NCBI GenBank assembly: GCA_022059125.1
Contig: JAEUWY010000001.1
Span: 3,472,001 to 3,536,000, forward strand
Length of the DNA stretch: 64,000 bases
Reading direction: 5' to 3'
Source: Corynespora cassiicola
Lineage: Eukaryota > Ascomycota > Dothideomycetes > Pleosporales > Corynesporascaceae
Under the pieces are notes generated by a model, which saw nothing but the letters and a program-made list of their open reading frames with translations, was not told where the DNA came from and ran no database searches. Both the position numbers and the translations under genes were made by a program. Of the stretch, positions 21,922 to 33,266 are shown one piece after another (the stretch's first letter is position 1; every line of letters begins with the position of its first letter).

Positions 21922-23448
21922 CTACGAAAAACCGATTCGTTGCCAAGCTGCATTTACCTTGTCTTGAAGGTCCTTTGGATAAGAATGTTTAAAGTCAGCC
22001 AACTCCCAGTCCGGAACACCGTTGTATTCGATGGGCAATAATGCATCAGAGACGACTTTTCCTCCCTTGTTGGGAGCCGCTGTACCATGCGACATATATG
22101 GAATCAGCGGAAACCCAGCGCAGTCTTGAAAGAACGTCTCGTCCGTGCCAGGCCTGCAACGCGTGCTGAACGCAAACAACACTTCCTTGAAGTCGTAGAT
22201 GTCAATATCTTCTCCGACGAGAACCAAACGGTGGATCGTGTATCCAGCCTTGACGGAAAATATCGTGTCGCCGATGCGCTGTCGAAATTCAGATGGGGTT
22301 GTCTTCAAGGCGCGGAGCTTTGCATTGTCAACCTTCAGCGCTACCCACGTTACCTGCGTCTCGAAAGGAGCAAAGGCTTCGACAATAGGCAGTCCTGCCT
22401 GCTGACACAATTCGGCAATCTGCGCTGCTGCCAGAGAGCCAATCAAGGTGTGCGTCTCGTCCGTAATCCGTCCACAGTTGGAAACAGGCAGGATTGCGTC
22501 ATTGCGATGGGTGACTTTGTCGACTTTGTACACAGGCCAGCGGTGAGTATCGTTCTTGAACACGTATCCATGCATTTCTCCAAAGGGGCCCTCGGGGGCA
22601 GTCTCCGTGATCGACAGCGTGCCTTCCAACACAATCTCTGAATTCGCTGGAACGTAGAGGTTATTGGTCTCGCACTTGACGAGATCAAACGGCTTTCCAG
22701 CCATAGCACCGACATAGGCGGCTTCCGATACGCCGTCGGGAATGGGCATACTGGACGCCATAATGGCCATGGGCGGGACACCAAAGCAAAGCGCCCATGG
22801 CACATCTTTACCAGCCTTCTTCCACATCTGATGGATCTGCCAGATATGCTGAGGTTGAATGACAAGACCAACGAGATGATTCTTATCATTCACCATCGCG
22901 CGTGCAACAGACCAATTTGTCCATTTCCCGTCTGGAGACTGCACGACATGCATCCCGTACGTCTGGATGTAGCGGCCGCCATCGGACTGATGAAGCAACG
23001 GCGCAGGTAGAGTGGTGAAATCGAACTCGCCGTCTGACAGAATATTTTCTTTACAAGGTCCAGTTTCTACGATCCGTGGCTCGACCGGTGTGAGATGTGC
23101 GGGTGCAACCATCAGCTGCAGAATCTCCCGCATGCTTGCCGTCGGCGGCAACCCAAGGTGCCTAGCCACTCTCCCATATGTCTGACCAGGCTTACTGCGC
23201 AAAGAAGCAGGCGCGCCGAGGATCCTCCAAAGCCCTTTCTTGGCGCCTTTGACGTTGTTGAATAGCGGCGCTCTATCGTTCGTCTCGCATACTTTCCGGA
23301 TTATGGCTCCGACCTCCAGATTAGGGTCGACTGGCTCGTTGATCTCGACTAGGTCATTGTCAAGCTTCAGAGCCTCAACGAAAGTCCTGAAGTTCAGGTG
23401 CGGCTCGAGTTGCAGCGAGGAGATTTCTTTGTTGTCAGGGGCAGCCAT
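21922..23448 (-). CDS. fdc1: Fdc1-type UbiD decarboxylase (ferulic/cinnamic acid decarboxylase)
   Basis: A single exon of 508 aa that closely resembles Aspergillus niger Fdc1 over its whole length. The enzyme uses prenylated FMN and a metal ion to decarboxylate cinnamic-type acids by 1,3-dipolar cycloaddition. Catalytic residues equivalent to Arg173, Glu277 and Glu282 appear as Arg183, Glu286 and Glu291 (in PEGPFGE). Cofactor-metal ligands equivalent to Asn168, His191 and Glu233 appear as Asn178, His201 and Glu242. I chose the ATG at 23448 rather than the frame opening at 23538, because the extra 30 residues are not part of the family and the shorter form matches its usual length of about 500 aa. 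It is divergent from the Pad1 gene, separated by 597 bp carrying many CCGAG boxes. Confidence 0.94.
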   Translation of the reverse strand: MAAPDNKEISSLQLEPHLNFRTFVEALKLDNDLVEINEPVDPNLEVGAIIRKVCETNDRAPLFNNVKGAKKGLWRILGAPASLRSKPGQTYGRVARHLGLPPTASMREILQLMVAPAHLTPVEPRIVETGPCKENILSDGEFDFTTLPAPLLHQSDGGRYIQTYGMHVVQSPDGKWTNWSVARAMVNDKNHLVGLVIQPQHIWQIHQMWKKAGKDVPWALCFGVPPMAIMASSMPIPDGVSEAAYVGAMAGKPFDLVKCETNNLYVPANSEIVLEGTLSITETAPEGPFGEMHGYVFKNDTHRWPVYKVDKVTHRNDAILPVSNCGRITDETHTLIGSLAAAQIAELCQQAGLPIVEAFAPFETQVTWVALKVDNAKLRALKTTPSEFRQRIGDTIFSVKAGYTIHRLVLVGEDIDIYDFKEVLFAFSTRCRPGTDETFFQDCAGFPLIPYMSHGTAAPNKGGKVVSDALLPIEYNGVPDWELADFKHSYPKDLQDKVNAAWQRIGFS

Positions 23449-24045
23449 GGCCTTCGAAAGACGCAGATGGGGCAAAGGTGTTGAATAGAACGATCCAAAG
23501 GTAATGTATATTTCAGGACTGAACGAATGAAATAGCAATTTGGATTTATATGTTTAGATCCATGGTGAAAATTGGCTGAGTTGACACGAGTTTGACAGAG
23601 CTCCGAGCTCTCCGAGGCTGCAGGCTTGTGCATTCCAACCTTGCGGCTTCCGAGCTTCGCCAGAAATGGTGGAAGTGCTGTAAAAAGAGCTCATACCCAC
23701 TGCTTGCGTCATATGGCCTGCACAGAAACTTTGTCAAGGCATTCGGCCGAGATAACCGCAATCCTACCCCTGGTTTTCTGCGAAGTGGATGATGTCCGAG
23801 CTGACCGAGACTACCGAGTAGCCCGCGATGCATGCCAAAAAAGTTTGATCGGCCGAGTAGGTTACAAGTGGATCGCCTCCGAATAATTTCATAGTTAGGG
23901 ATAGTGCTGCATTTCTTGCACTGTCGTCTTGCTGAGATCTCATAAAAAGGAGCTGGGTGGCTTTCTTTGACCCAGTCTTGCATCTGACTTCGCACATAAC
24001 TTGACAGGCCAACATCGGCACTCTGAGTTTCAACCCCACCTGACG
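23449..24045. promoter_or_regulatory. divergent fdc1-pad1 promoter with clustered CCGAG boxes
   Basis: Seven CCGAG pentamers on the plus strand lie within 255 bp, at 23603, 23612, 23650, 23747, 23796, 23805 and 23814, with an eighth at 23853. Two of them form the 7-mer CTCCGAG (23601-23607 and 23610-23616), three are spaced exactly 9 bp apart (23796, 23805, 23814), and two sit in CGGCCGAG palindromic contexts (23747 and 23853). Chance would give about one CCGAG/CTCGG per 500 bp. CGG/CCG-type cores are typical of Zn2Cys6 binding; a Zn2Cys6 gene lies 2-4 kb away. Confidence 0.6.
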
Positions 24046-24867
24046 ATGATTTTTGCTCTGTTTGTTTTCAATTGCGTAGCGGCCTTGTATCTTCTCCCTC
24101 AACTTCGATCCAGAGTCATCTCATTAATGGAGAGAACAACTCCTGGAGCGCTAAAATCAATCGTCAACCCTCAATACGCCACCCACGATGCTGAAGACCT
24201 TACAAACGAAGAGAAATACCGAATACCCATACATTCAGCGCGTTCCCAATCAATGGAGCACGACGAATTCACAATGTTGCAAACAAGAGCGGCACCCCAT
24301 GCTCCAATGCGTATCATCGTCGCCATGACCGGGGCAACCGGCTCAATCCTCGGTGTCCACCTGCTCAAAACCCTGCAACGCATGAACATAGAGACGCACC
24401 TCGTCATCAGCAAGTGGGCCGCGGCAACTCTAACCTACGAGACCGACTACACCGTGAAGGATCTCAAAGCCCTCGCAACGAAGACCTACTCAGCGAACGA
24501 CGTCGCGGCACCGATCTCAAGCGGTTCGTTCAAAACAATGGGCATGATTATAGTGCCCTGCAGCATGAAGACACTCAGCGCCGTTGCAACTGGATTCGGC
24601 GAGGACCTCGTATCAAGAGCTGCAGACGTAGTGCTGAAGGAGCGGAGAAAGCTCGTTGTCGTCGCGCGAGAGACACCGCTGAATGCTATACATTTGAGGA
24701 ATATGACGACAGTTACCGATAGCGGGGGAATCATTTTCCCCCCTGTACCGGCGTTCTACACAAAGCCGCAGTCGGTGGATGACATTGTGTCGCAAAGTGT
24801 GGGACGCATGTTGGATATGTTTGATCTGGATGCAGGAGATTTCGAACGCTGGACTGGAATGCATTAG
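24046..24867 (+). CDS. pad1: flavin prenyltransferase, Pad1/UbiX family
   Basis: A single exon of 273 aa. The family joins dimethylallyl phosphate to reduced FMN to make prenylated FMN, the cofactor of UbiD/Fdc1 decarboxylases. The conserved domain starts near residue 86 with RIIVAMTGATGSILG. Other features are a serine/threonine-rich FMN region (GSFKTMGMIIVPCSMKTL), LVVVARETPLNAIHL and a C-terminal GIIFPPVPAFY. The first 85 residues include a hydrophobic stretch (residues 2-20) followed by basic residues, consistent with mitochondrial or membrane targeting, as in other fungal Pad1 proteins. The frame opens at 24001 without ATG; 24046 is the first ATG. It is paired head-to-head with fdc1, the expected client of its product. 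Confidence 0.94.
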   Translation: MIFALFVFNCVAALYLLPQLRSRVISLMERTTPGALKSIVNPQYATHDAEDLTNEEKYRIPIHSARSQSMEHDEFTMLQTRAAPHAPMRIIVAMTGATGSILGVHLLKTLQRMNIETHLVISKWAAATLTYETDYTVKDLKALATKTYSANDVAAPISSGSFKTMGMIIVPCSMKTLSAVATGFGEDLVSRAADVVLKERRKLVVVARETPLNAIHLRNMTTVTDSGGIIFPPVPAFYTKPQSVDDIVSQSVGRMLDMFDLDAGDFERWTGMH

Positions 24868-25069
24868 TTTCAACACAATAGGTATGATATCTTGTGATAT
24901 AACTTGTAATGTATCGCTGTGACCTTCTGTCGAAACAAAGCGGTGAGCGGGAGGTATGTGATGACAGCAATGTTTTCCGAAGGTTTGGACATTTAGGCAC
25001 TCGTGTATGACGTATGCGGCGTATATTATGAACATACGGTCAAAGGCGTGGTGGCTTTGGTGGCGCGGA

Positions 25070-25143
25070 CTCGGAGGCTCGGAGGCTCGGAGGCTGTGGA
25101 GCTGTGAAGCTCAGAACGTCGGACACCCCGTACCGTCTCGGAG
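25070..25143. promoter_or_regulatory. CTCGGAG box cluster upstream of the flavin-reductase-like gene
   Basis: CTCGGAG, the reverse complement of the CTCCGAG box in the fdc1-pad1 promoter, occurs three times in perfect 8-bp tandem (25070, 25078, 25086) and once more at 25137. The cluster lies 108-181 bp upstream of the ATG at 25251, within the 383-bp intergenic gap 24868-25250. Sharing of a 7-mer between the two promoters points to a common regulator. Confidence 0.55.
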
Positions 25144-25250
25144 AACAATAGTCTGTAGTTTATGAACCCAGCCAGCGTCGTAAGGCTGTAGGATGGAAAG
25201 AGGAACTCCCTAGTTATTCATCACTTGCAGTGTTTATAAAGCTACTGGAA

Positions 25251-26101
25251 ATGTTTTTCGAACCCGGCAAAACCGATCACGGACTTCCATATCATCCATT
25301 TAAGGTGGCTTTCATGCGTCCCTGCATGGATCATCAAGAGAACTAACTCAACCACAGGCGTGCGTCGTTCCACGTCCAATTGGCTGGATCTCTACGATCT
25401 CACCGACTGACAAAGCAAATCTAGCACCTTACTCCCAATTCAACAACCTCACCTTCGATCCCCCGTATGTCATGTTCGCTGCCAACACCACGCCCAATGG
25501 CGGCCGAAAAGATACAACCATAAATGCAGAGGAGACGGGCAAGTTTTGCTGGAATCTTGCGACCTGGAATTTGCGTGAGGTAGTTAACGCAAGCGCTGAA
25601 TGGTCTGAATACGGTGTTGACGAGTTTGAAAAGGCGGGCCTCAGGAAGGACTGGTCACAACTTGTCCGTGTAGCCCGGCAAACAGGAATTGGCACAGTCG
25701 AAGGCGTGGAAGAAGAAAATGGCAACTTCAAAGTGCCCGTAGTCACAGACTCGCCGGTGCGCTTCGAATGTGAGTACTACTCTACGCTACGCTTACCCGG
25801 CACTCCGCCGATGGGGACTGTCGATATCGTCATCGGCTGTGTCGTTGGCATCCATGTCAACAACGGTGTGATCACAGATGGCAAGGTGGACATACGAAAG
25901 ACGAGGCCCATTGTCAGGCGTGGATACTGGGAATACACCATCGTCGAGAGTACATTCGAGATGCGCATACCTGGTGACAACAAGGCGGTGCTTGGTGGCA
26001 TAGAGGGCAGCAGCCAAGTGAACCAGAACATCAAGGGTGATGTGAGAGAAGGAAAACTGAAGGAAGGTACGAGATGTTATGAAGGCAAAATTGTCAAATA
26101 A
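25251..26101 (+). CDS. flavin-reductase-fold flavoprotein (DIM6/NTAB-like)
   Basis: Two exons (25251-25304 and 25358-26101) give 265 aa; the intron is 53 nt with a CTAAC branch-type site. The protein matches the FMN-binding flavin reductase-like fold: the start HPFKACVVPRPIGWIST, then NLAPYSQFNNLTFDPP and VNASAEWSEYGVDEFEKAGL are characteristic. Members reduce or bind FMN, or act as small oxygenase partners. The neighbouring gene makes prenyl-FMN from reduced FMN, so a role in supplying FMNH2 is an attractive inference, not shown. Its promoter carries the same CTCGGAG box as fdc1-pad1. No targeting signal is seen, so it is probably cytosolic. The next gene, the zinc-cluster regulator, converges with only 59 bp between stops. 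Confidence 0.87.
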
Positions 26102-26160
26102 GGAACAAGCGGCTATTTTCGTTTCCATTGAGTCACAAAATCCATTAATATTCTTGCAAT

Positions 26161-28395
26161 TCAGATGAAGTTGTTATTACCCCAAAGGATAGAGTCGTAC
26201 ATTCCGATCAATCTGCCATCGCCCAGGTGTGGGTTTGGCAGATTAAGAAAGTCCAAAAATTGTAAATCATCCTGCGGCAGGGTCATGTCTGAGAAGCCAG
26301 GCTCGGAAGGGGGACAACTAGTATCTGAGGTCTCTTGCTCAAGCGGTCCACCTTGTCCTACTCCTGAGGGAATACTGGTTGGTTGCTGCCCAGCATCCGC
26401 TGCAGATAACCTCGCGGATCTTGTCGATTCGAGTAGCTTGAAGACAGACAATATGCGTGCATGTGGACCCCATAGCGGCGATGCACGGTCTTCGTTGGAG
26501 GAACATGTACTCACAATGTCAATGAGCTTTTTCTGAAGGTTGCGTACCTTTTCGTTGCGACTCCCCTCGTCAATCAGAAGCAATATCAATGCACAGCTCA
26601 AGCCATTGTGCATGAATGACCAGGAACGTTCCGCCACGACAGAAACATGGTGCAGGCCAACAAAGGAATCTACTGCAGCTATGCAGGCATCGGTACACAT
26701 CTTCCGAGCCTCTTCGCGCTCTTCGGGGAAGGCCAACCACGGCGGCCTCTCTTCTAGAGCAGAGCGCAGCAGAGTAGCGAGCGCGCATGATAAGTTGAGC
26801 CTAAATGCTAAGCGCTCTGTGTTATCTGCAATAGATCTACTGCAGTCTTTGCGGTAAATTTCGGGTTTCAGGTTCTCCAGCAGACGTTGAAGCCGTGATG
26901 CATGCTCAAGTGTCTTAGAGGGTGAGGGCGTGTATATCGGAAATGAATTTTGTTCGTTCACAAAGGCAAGCGAGGATGCAGCGAGCTCGTACATGGCTCG
27001 GCGGTAATCCAAGTTGGTAGCTTGACCACCGTCTTCTTGTGTCCGGGTTGCATTTGACAGTGTACAAGGTCGCCGGCCAAGACACATGGAGAGAAGGCTG
27101 TCTTGCCATACGATTGCTTGCCTTGATAACCGTTAGGAACAATGTCTCTTCAATACAAGTGCTGGTAATGAATAGGTTCCCTCACCAATTATTAAAGTCT
27201 GACAACGACGGGGAGGGTCCTGTGGCTGTTGACCCTCCGTCCAAGCCTATACTCTGCGCAAGTCGACTAGCAAGTCCCAGGTATGACCATGCTACTTCGG
27301 CTTCCAGATTGTTTTGCAAGACTGTAATAAGTATGCCCAACGTACATATGGTCGAAGCATTAGGCGTGATGTACCCAAAATCTGCGTGCAGACAGGCAAA
27401 CGCATCGCCAACTACAAATAAAGGGCATCAGCATCAGCGTTCCCACTTGAAGCAGGGATTCGATCTTACCATACTTTCTGCTGTCTGCTGTACGTTTCTC
27501 GAAAGAGTGTTGCGAGAATTGCGTACCGGCAGCGAGAACAGCAAAGAATCTCGCTAGCCAACCCGAAGACGGTACTTCTATGTGGCCCGCCTTCACCAAA
27601 TCGGCATCTTCGAGAAATGCAATGAGCTCGGTTTCAAAAGCAGTGATATCGATAATATGAGGATTTAGCGGAAACACCGAGACCTTGTACCATTGGAACA
27701 TCCTGCATTCATGTCAGCCGCCATGTGACCAAGTGTGTCACTCGATCCTTCAGCATAATGCACCTTGTAATTTCAGAGCCCTGCGCTGTCAAAGCAAGCG
27801 CACGCTGGACATGGGGTAATTTATGAATTGGTTCTGCCTTTGAGCCGCGTTCTGTGCGCTGAAGACCAAGAGCTGGCAGGAGCAAGCTTCGAAGCTCCCC
27901 CTGGCTCGTTCCAGAGCGATTCGCATTCGCGGAAAGGACTCCATCTAGGATGAAACCAGGGACAGAAGAGCTCCCCAAGAAGTCCTGTGACTGCCCACTA
28001 GTCTCTTCTCGGCCGCCATGCCTTGTTGCTGCAATCGTCTCCGACCCCCGTCTTGCCGATTGGGCGGTCGGAAGAACCCTTGCCCTCGCTGCAGGTGTTG
28101 ATTCCTCGTCCCGAGCACCTGCGCCGACTGATGTCAATCGCCGTGAGCTCGATTCGGCCGTTTGATGAAGCTCGCATGGCTCAGCATCCTCGGCCCGTCG
28201 CTTTCTTCCTCGCGGCTGACCCGGGTCGTAGCTGCAAAGAGCTGGATGGTCTCTATCGACACATCGCTTGCACGGGCGGCCACCATCGCAGCCAACCTTT
28301 CGCTGGTGGCATGGATAGCATGCTCGTCTCCGCTTGCTTTGGCATTTGAGAATCTCGTCCACGTCTTCAGGAAGGAGAGTGGAACCTGCCGGCAT
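26161..28395 (-). CDS. Zn2Cys6 transcription factor, candidate regulator of the decarboxylase block
   Basis: Four exons on the minus strand (28395-27764, 27702-27470, 27411-27186, 27121-26161) give 683 aa. The zinc cluster CX2CX6CX5CX2CX8C uses Cys26, 29, 36, 42, 45 and 54 and is followed by a basic linker. The third and fourth exons carry the fungal_trans (PF04082) domain: GDAFACLHADFGYITPNAS, ASRLAQSIGLDGG, then WQAIVWQDSLLSMCLGRRP. Introns are 61, 58 and 64 nt and all join in frame. In A. niger a Zn2Cys6 regulator (SdrA) sits between padA1 and fdcA and controls them; I infer an analogous role here from position only, and I have not shown it to be the SdrA orthologue. The start lies 116 bp from the 3' end of the next gene. 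Confidence 0.88.
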
Positions 28396-28511
28396 GTTCT
28401 TGATTGAGTCCTACACGGTTCTAGCTGGGGAGCGCAGCCATGCCCGGCCGGCAGGCTTGGCAGACAGCTGACGCGGTGCCGACGTTGATCCGCGCCGCCC
28501 CGTTTTTATTA

Positions 28512-29790
28512 TCAATACAGCAATCTCTCTACTTCGTCCGCAATTGCGAGACAACTCGTCAGGCCCGGGCTCTCGATGCCCAAAAGATTCACGAAACCTT
28601 CGAACCCCTCTTCCTTGACAATGTAAAAGTCCTGAAAGCCTGTTCCGCTGTAGACGCTTCCCTTTCCTTGAAGTTTAGGCCGGATCCCGACGTAATCCAA
28701 CCCAATTGCATCCTTTTCCACACCAGGCAGATAACTCTGGATATCCTCCATTGCTGCCTCTAGGTTTTTAGAATTCGGCGTGTAATCCTCCGGCGAGTCG
28801 ATCCACTCAACATCTGGTCCGAAGCGGATGCGTCCGCCCAGATCCAACGTGAGGTGAGTCCCTAGGCCGCCGTGACCTGGGACTGGGGCTGGGTAGATGA
28901 GGGTTCTGGGGCGCGGGTGAGACAAACTATAGGAAAAGTATGACCCTTTTGCGTAGTATGGCGTCTTATGTCTTTCTTTCGGAAGGATCGTGTTGGAGAG
29001 CGGGATTGCATGGAGTCCGGCCGAATTGATGAGTGTTTCAGCTGTGATTGTGGTTTCATCCCCTTCAGGAGTTTTGGTCGTAACTTCCCATCCGCCTTTG
29101 CCGGAATCGATGGGCTTGATAGAAGTCACGGGAGATTGTAGTGCTGTAATCCCACCCTTGTCTTCGAAATCACCCTGCAGGTAAGTCATCAGACCATGCG
29201 AATCGATGATGCCAGTAGTCGGGCTTTCGAGAACTCCAGCTTCGGCTCGAACATCAGGCTCACGACGTGAAGCTTCAGCTTTGGAGAGAAATCGAGTTGG
29301 TACACCAACTGATTGGGCAAAATCATGGACTTTTTCTATTGCGGCAAATTGCGTACTGTCTTGGGCGACAACCCACTTGCCACAGTTTTGATGCGGAATA
29401 TGATGACGCTGACAGAGATCATATAACATATCCTTGCCTTTTATGCACAATCTGCTCTTCAGAGAGTCCTTGCCATAGTACAGACCGGCGTGGATAACCT
29501 AGGTCCGTAAGTCAGAAATTGATTCTGTTTCATCGCTGTTGAAGTCGAAGTTTTCATTAAAGGGCTTATACCTCAGAATTCCTGGAGCTGGTCTCGGTGC
29601 CTACGGAGCCATGTTTCTCGATCAATACAGTGGAAACGCCATCCCTATCCTGAAGTTTCCGGGCTATAGAAAGCCCGACGACGCCAGCCCCTACCACAGC
29701 ATGGGTAAAATCAGCATCTCTACGCGCTGTAGTAGAGAAAAGCCTAGCTCTGATGCGAGCCGCTCTCGATATCCTGCTTGACAAAAACAT
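28512..29790 (-). CDS. L-2-hydroxyglutarate dehydrogenase-like FAD oxidoreductase, mitochondrial
   Basis: Two exons (29790-29572 and 29498-28512) give 401 aa; the 73-nt intron lies between codons for SE and VIHAGLYY. The family oxidises L-2-hydroxyglutarate to 2-oxoglutarate with FAD. The dinucleotide-binding motif [15 protein letters not shown] is near residues 32-46, preceded by an arginine-rich leader without acidic residues ending RLFSTTARR, a classic mitochondrial presequence. [13 protein letters not shown] is a signature of L2HGDH proteins, and the C-terminal DAO-fold features [18 protein letters not shown] and [17 protein letters not shown] are present. Length matches the family (about 400-450 aa). 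Its place between the zinc-cluster gene and an O-methyltransferase may be coincidental; a different 2-hydroxy acid substrate is possible. Confidence 0.9.
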
Positions 29791-30561
29791 TGCTGATCAA
29801 TGCTAATCTCCGTGGTCGATGGATACAGAGTGTCAATTGAGCTTTCAGAAGGGATAAGCTTACAAAAACGATTACAGAAGGCCAAAGAGACAACGGGGAG
29901 GGGTGCTTTAGTCTTGTCGGTGATGCTTATCTGTGAGGGTGATGCATTTTCTTTCGATAGCCTGAGGAGGTTCTTGCGTCATCGGGGCACTAGGACCGAA
30001 AGAGATTAGATCAAGATCACGGTTTTGCAACGCGCTTGTGAAGCCCAGGCGAAATACTCAAAACTAAAGTAATTCATCATTTTCTCCGTGTTTTTAGGCA
30101 TGAGAAATCTTCGGAAATTTGATTATTTCAATCCACAAAGGTATCACAAATCACGTTCATTAAGGGGCCATACGAGTCATGGGCCAAGCCCCAACAAAAT
30201 CCGTCTCGTTCTTGAAGGAACGTTACTTAGGCCATTGATGTTCTGATATATAAATCAGGAGAAAAGACACACGTCACAGAATTTAGCTCGCAAAAACATG
30301 TTGCTGTAATGAGAAGAAGGACACAGCTAAGCTATGCTCTTTAGAGCAATGAGTCTCTAAATCATTCACACTTGTCTACATATCTGTCCTAGAGTGTGAT
30401 CAAAGCCGCTAAGAGCTGCTTCTTTTTAATAGAGGAGGCATAATGGTGTTTCTGTTATTAACCATGCTATTAGAAACCGATATTTCAGGCAAGATTAACC
30501 CTCTAGTATTAATTAACAACAGCTGTACTATACAATGACCACGGCAAGAGTCAACAAGGAA
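29791..30561. other. intergenic region
   Basis: Promoter of the L2HGDH-like gene at the left, then the 3' side of the O-methyltransferase gene. The right half is noticeably richer in A and T. No supported gene. Confidence 0.5.
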
Positions 30562-31969
30562 TTAAGGTTGCTTATCAGACGCCTTTAGTCTGGTGACAAT
30601 AATGCCTGTTCCATCTCCAGGCGGGGTATAGAATCCCTCGATTTCCAACCCAGCCTTGTCCAAGAGCTCCTGCCACTGTCTCTCTGAACGTTCCATCGCG
30701 GATAAGAACGACATCATCTCCATATCCCACATGGCAGGGAGAAGAGAACAGCCCTTTACCGGTAAAATGAAATCCTCTATGACTAGGGTCGAAAATCCAT
30801 GTTTCATTGCTGCTGTTATATTGCCGAGAATTGTCAAGCATTTCTGATCTGACCAGTCGTGCATGATGAATTTCATGTAATATAAGCGTGCACCTGTCGC
30901 ATATCAGTATGTACTTGGAACTCGTATATTCTCCTTACCTGGCAAAACAGTATCCTGGAAAAAGTTGAAACCTCTCTTTTCCACTGCATCACCAAGCTGA
31001 AGTGTCTCATCTTCAACTACTTGGGGGAGGTCATAAAGAACGTATCGACCGGGATATTCCGGAAACTTCCTCTTAAAGGCAAGAAGCTCATGACCTCGTC
31101 CTCCCGCCACATCGACATACAGAACACTTTCTTCATCGATGGGCCTTGTTGCATCATCCAGTATCTTTTCCTTGACCGGGAACCAATCAACCCAGTTTGG
31201 ACGGCTTCCGCGATCAGCCTCGAAAAAGGTCTGGAATGAACCGAGAAGCTTCTGGTTTTCAGTGACCATGTACATGAACAAATTCTTGCTTTCCTGCATC
31301 TCGGTTCCAAACTGGAACGGCCCATCATCTTGGTCATCTGGGTTTTTGTAACCCGTTTTCTCGAGATATGCTGGAAGCAATGCCATTGGTTTCATGCCGC
31401 CATCGAAACTACCAATGCTTCAGTCTCATGAACTAGGGCTCAGACCACTAGCACTCACATTGCCTCAATCAAGCCAGCTGTGCCTCGATTGGCAAGGGTC
31501 TTGGTCAGCGCATTGGGCGCATATGTCGCCACATCCGGTTCGGCAACATATCCGGCCGCAGTCAACACCCGAAGAAGTCGCTCTGGATCACAAATCAGCA
31601 TCGGATCTTACCGAATAATGAAAAAGCCAGAACACACCAAGCAAGATCTTGTCTGCCTTCGTGATCTCTGACAACTCCGCTGATGTTACCTGGCCCCTTT
31701 GCAGAATGATGTTGTATACGTCAAGGTTGAGCAGAGTCCTCACAGCCATAAATTGGGATGGCTGTGCAATTCTGTTAAATGATTCTTTCGAACTCTGTAT
31801 TTGATGCACGTACCCAGTATGCGAGCCTTGTGATTGCATCTTCTGGCTTCTGCAGTGCTGCGACCAGCTTGGTCGCAGCGTCCAGTAGGCTCACTCGGGA
31901 ACCCTCGGAGATAGTCCCCTTGCCGGCAGCCTGGGTTGCAGCTTCGATTGATTGCTGTAGAGAATCCAT
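30562..31969 (-). CDS. SAM-dependent O-methyltransferase (COMT-like, Methyltransf_2)
   Basis: Five exons on the minus strand (31969-31814, 31761-31638, 31582-31459, 31408-30939, 30893-30562) give 401 aa with introns of 45-55 nt. The N-terminal winged-helix dimerisation domain includes AYWPSQFMAVRTLLNLDVY. The SAM-binding motif YVDVAGGRGHELLAF lies around residues 225-240, and MKFIMHDWSDQKC carries the His-Asp pair expected for the catalytic base region. Fungal members methylate phenolic hydroxyls, often in secondary metabolism. The first intron acceptor was chosen at 31762 because a nearer AG breaks the frame. It is at the edge of the decarboxylase block, so methylation of a phenolic acid is plausible, but there is no synthase here to mark a secondary-metabolite cluster. 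Confidence 0.9.
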
Positions 31970-33266
31970 GGTCTGTGGAAAGACAGAGCGATGGGTCAGC
32001 TCACTGAAAACAAGGTCAAAGGACAAATAAAGTTCATGTGTAGAAGAAGCAACTAACAGATGCTAACGAATGAAAAAGCACGCTACACGGCACAGAACAC
32101 CAGGCCACGACGATCATGACTAGCGACTTGCATGCATGCTGATCTGCCTTTTGTTCTTCTTGGAGGCAATTGTAGGTCACGATGCTATCGCGTAACAACC
32201 CTGGGTGCTGGCTGTCGGAAGAACAGATGAGATCTCGCCTCGGGCACGATGCTCCACTTTGCGATAATGCATCCAACGCGATAGGACTATTTGTATCGAT
32301 ATAAAACAGCGATGTCCAGAACCTACAGCCACAAGTTGCTGACAAGGGGCGTTTTGGGACCAATGGGAGTAGCTGCCGACTCCGTGTACTGCACTTGGCC
32401 CGCGCCTCCTTTAAGGGCCTTCATCAGCACAGGGAACGTACGCTAGAAATACAAAGCCCTTTGGTTGCAAAAGCAGAGAGTCTGGGGCATTTATATATAC
32501 TTTATCGTTACGCTGATGCTTGTATGAATGCGCCGGGGCTGCTGTCTATAGACATGAGCTCTAGGGGTTGCAGAGCGGGCATGCGGCATCACGACAGTTT
32601 AGGACCTTGGCAATGGCAAGGAAGCGCACCGATGCAATGCCAAGTTGCCCGAAGAGGAAAAGTCGATCATGGTCGGGATGCTGTCAAATCCACTCGTTAT
32701 CGTTTTTCCATTTCGCGGGGCAGGGTTAGTAGAGCCCGTCTTACCCTGACAACGCCTCTCGTTTCTGGTTGCTCACTGGAGCGCAACCTTAAGGATCTGC
32801 CCGCAACATTCGTTTGTCCTATGGACGGCACCCGCGTATCTTCTGCATCTGGACCTTTTAAGTGGTGATTCGACCATGGATCATGCATTTGCTTCCGTCC
32901 CGACGGCGCACGTCTCAGGTGGCTCGTACACCAATTCTTAGTCACAACGTGTTCGTTGTTTTGATCCCCCCAGGGAAAGTTGGATGGCAATCCCCCTCAA
33001 AAAATCACCCAAAAGCAGGCCCAATAGCTATACCTGTGTTCATCACTGCACACAGGCCCAAAGGCTGATTTTAGAGTTGATCTTTAACATCCGCCCCATG
33101 CTCCGAAAGTCTAACTCCTCTGCCTTACTTTAGGGACGGCGCCACCCCGAGAACGAGTGGATCACGGAACCCGGTGGACTTTTCGACATATACATATCCT
33201 TCACATGCGAACTAGGCATTCAAGAAACCCCTTTGACTGATTTTCCAGCTTCGTGGAGCGAGCAGA
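31970..33266. other. divergent intergenic region
   Basis: 1.3 kb between the starts of the O-methyltransferase and the rhodopsin-like gene, holding both promoters. One plus-strand open frame (32395-32868) has no domain, unusual composition and no splice support. I annotate no gene. Confidence 0.5.

Noticed and set aside
32395..32868. 157-codon plus-strand ORF in the divergent promoter region
   Set aside because: No domain or splice signal, atypical composition, and it sits where two promoters are expected.
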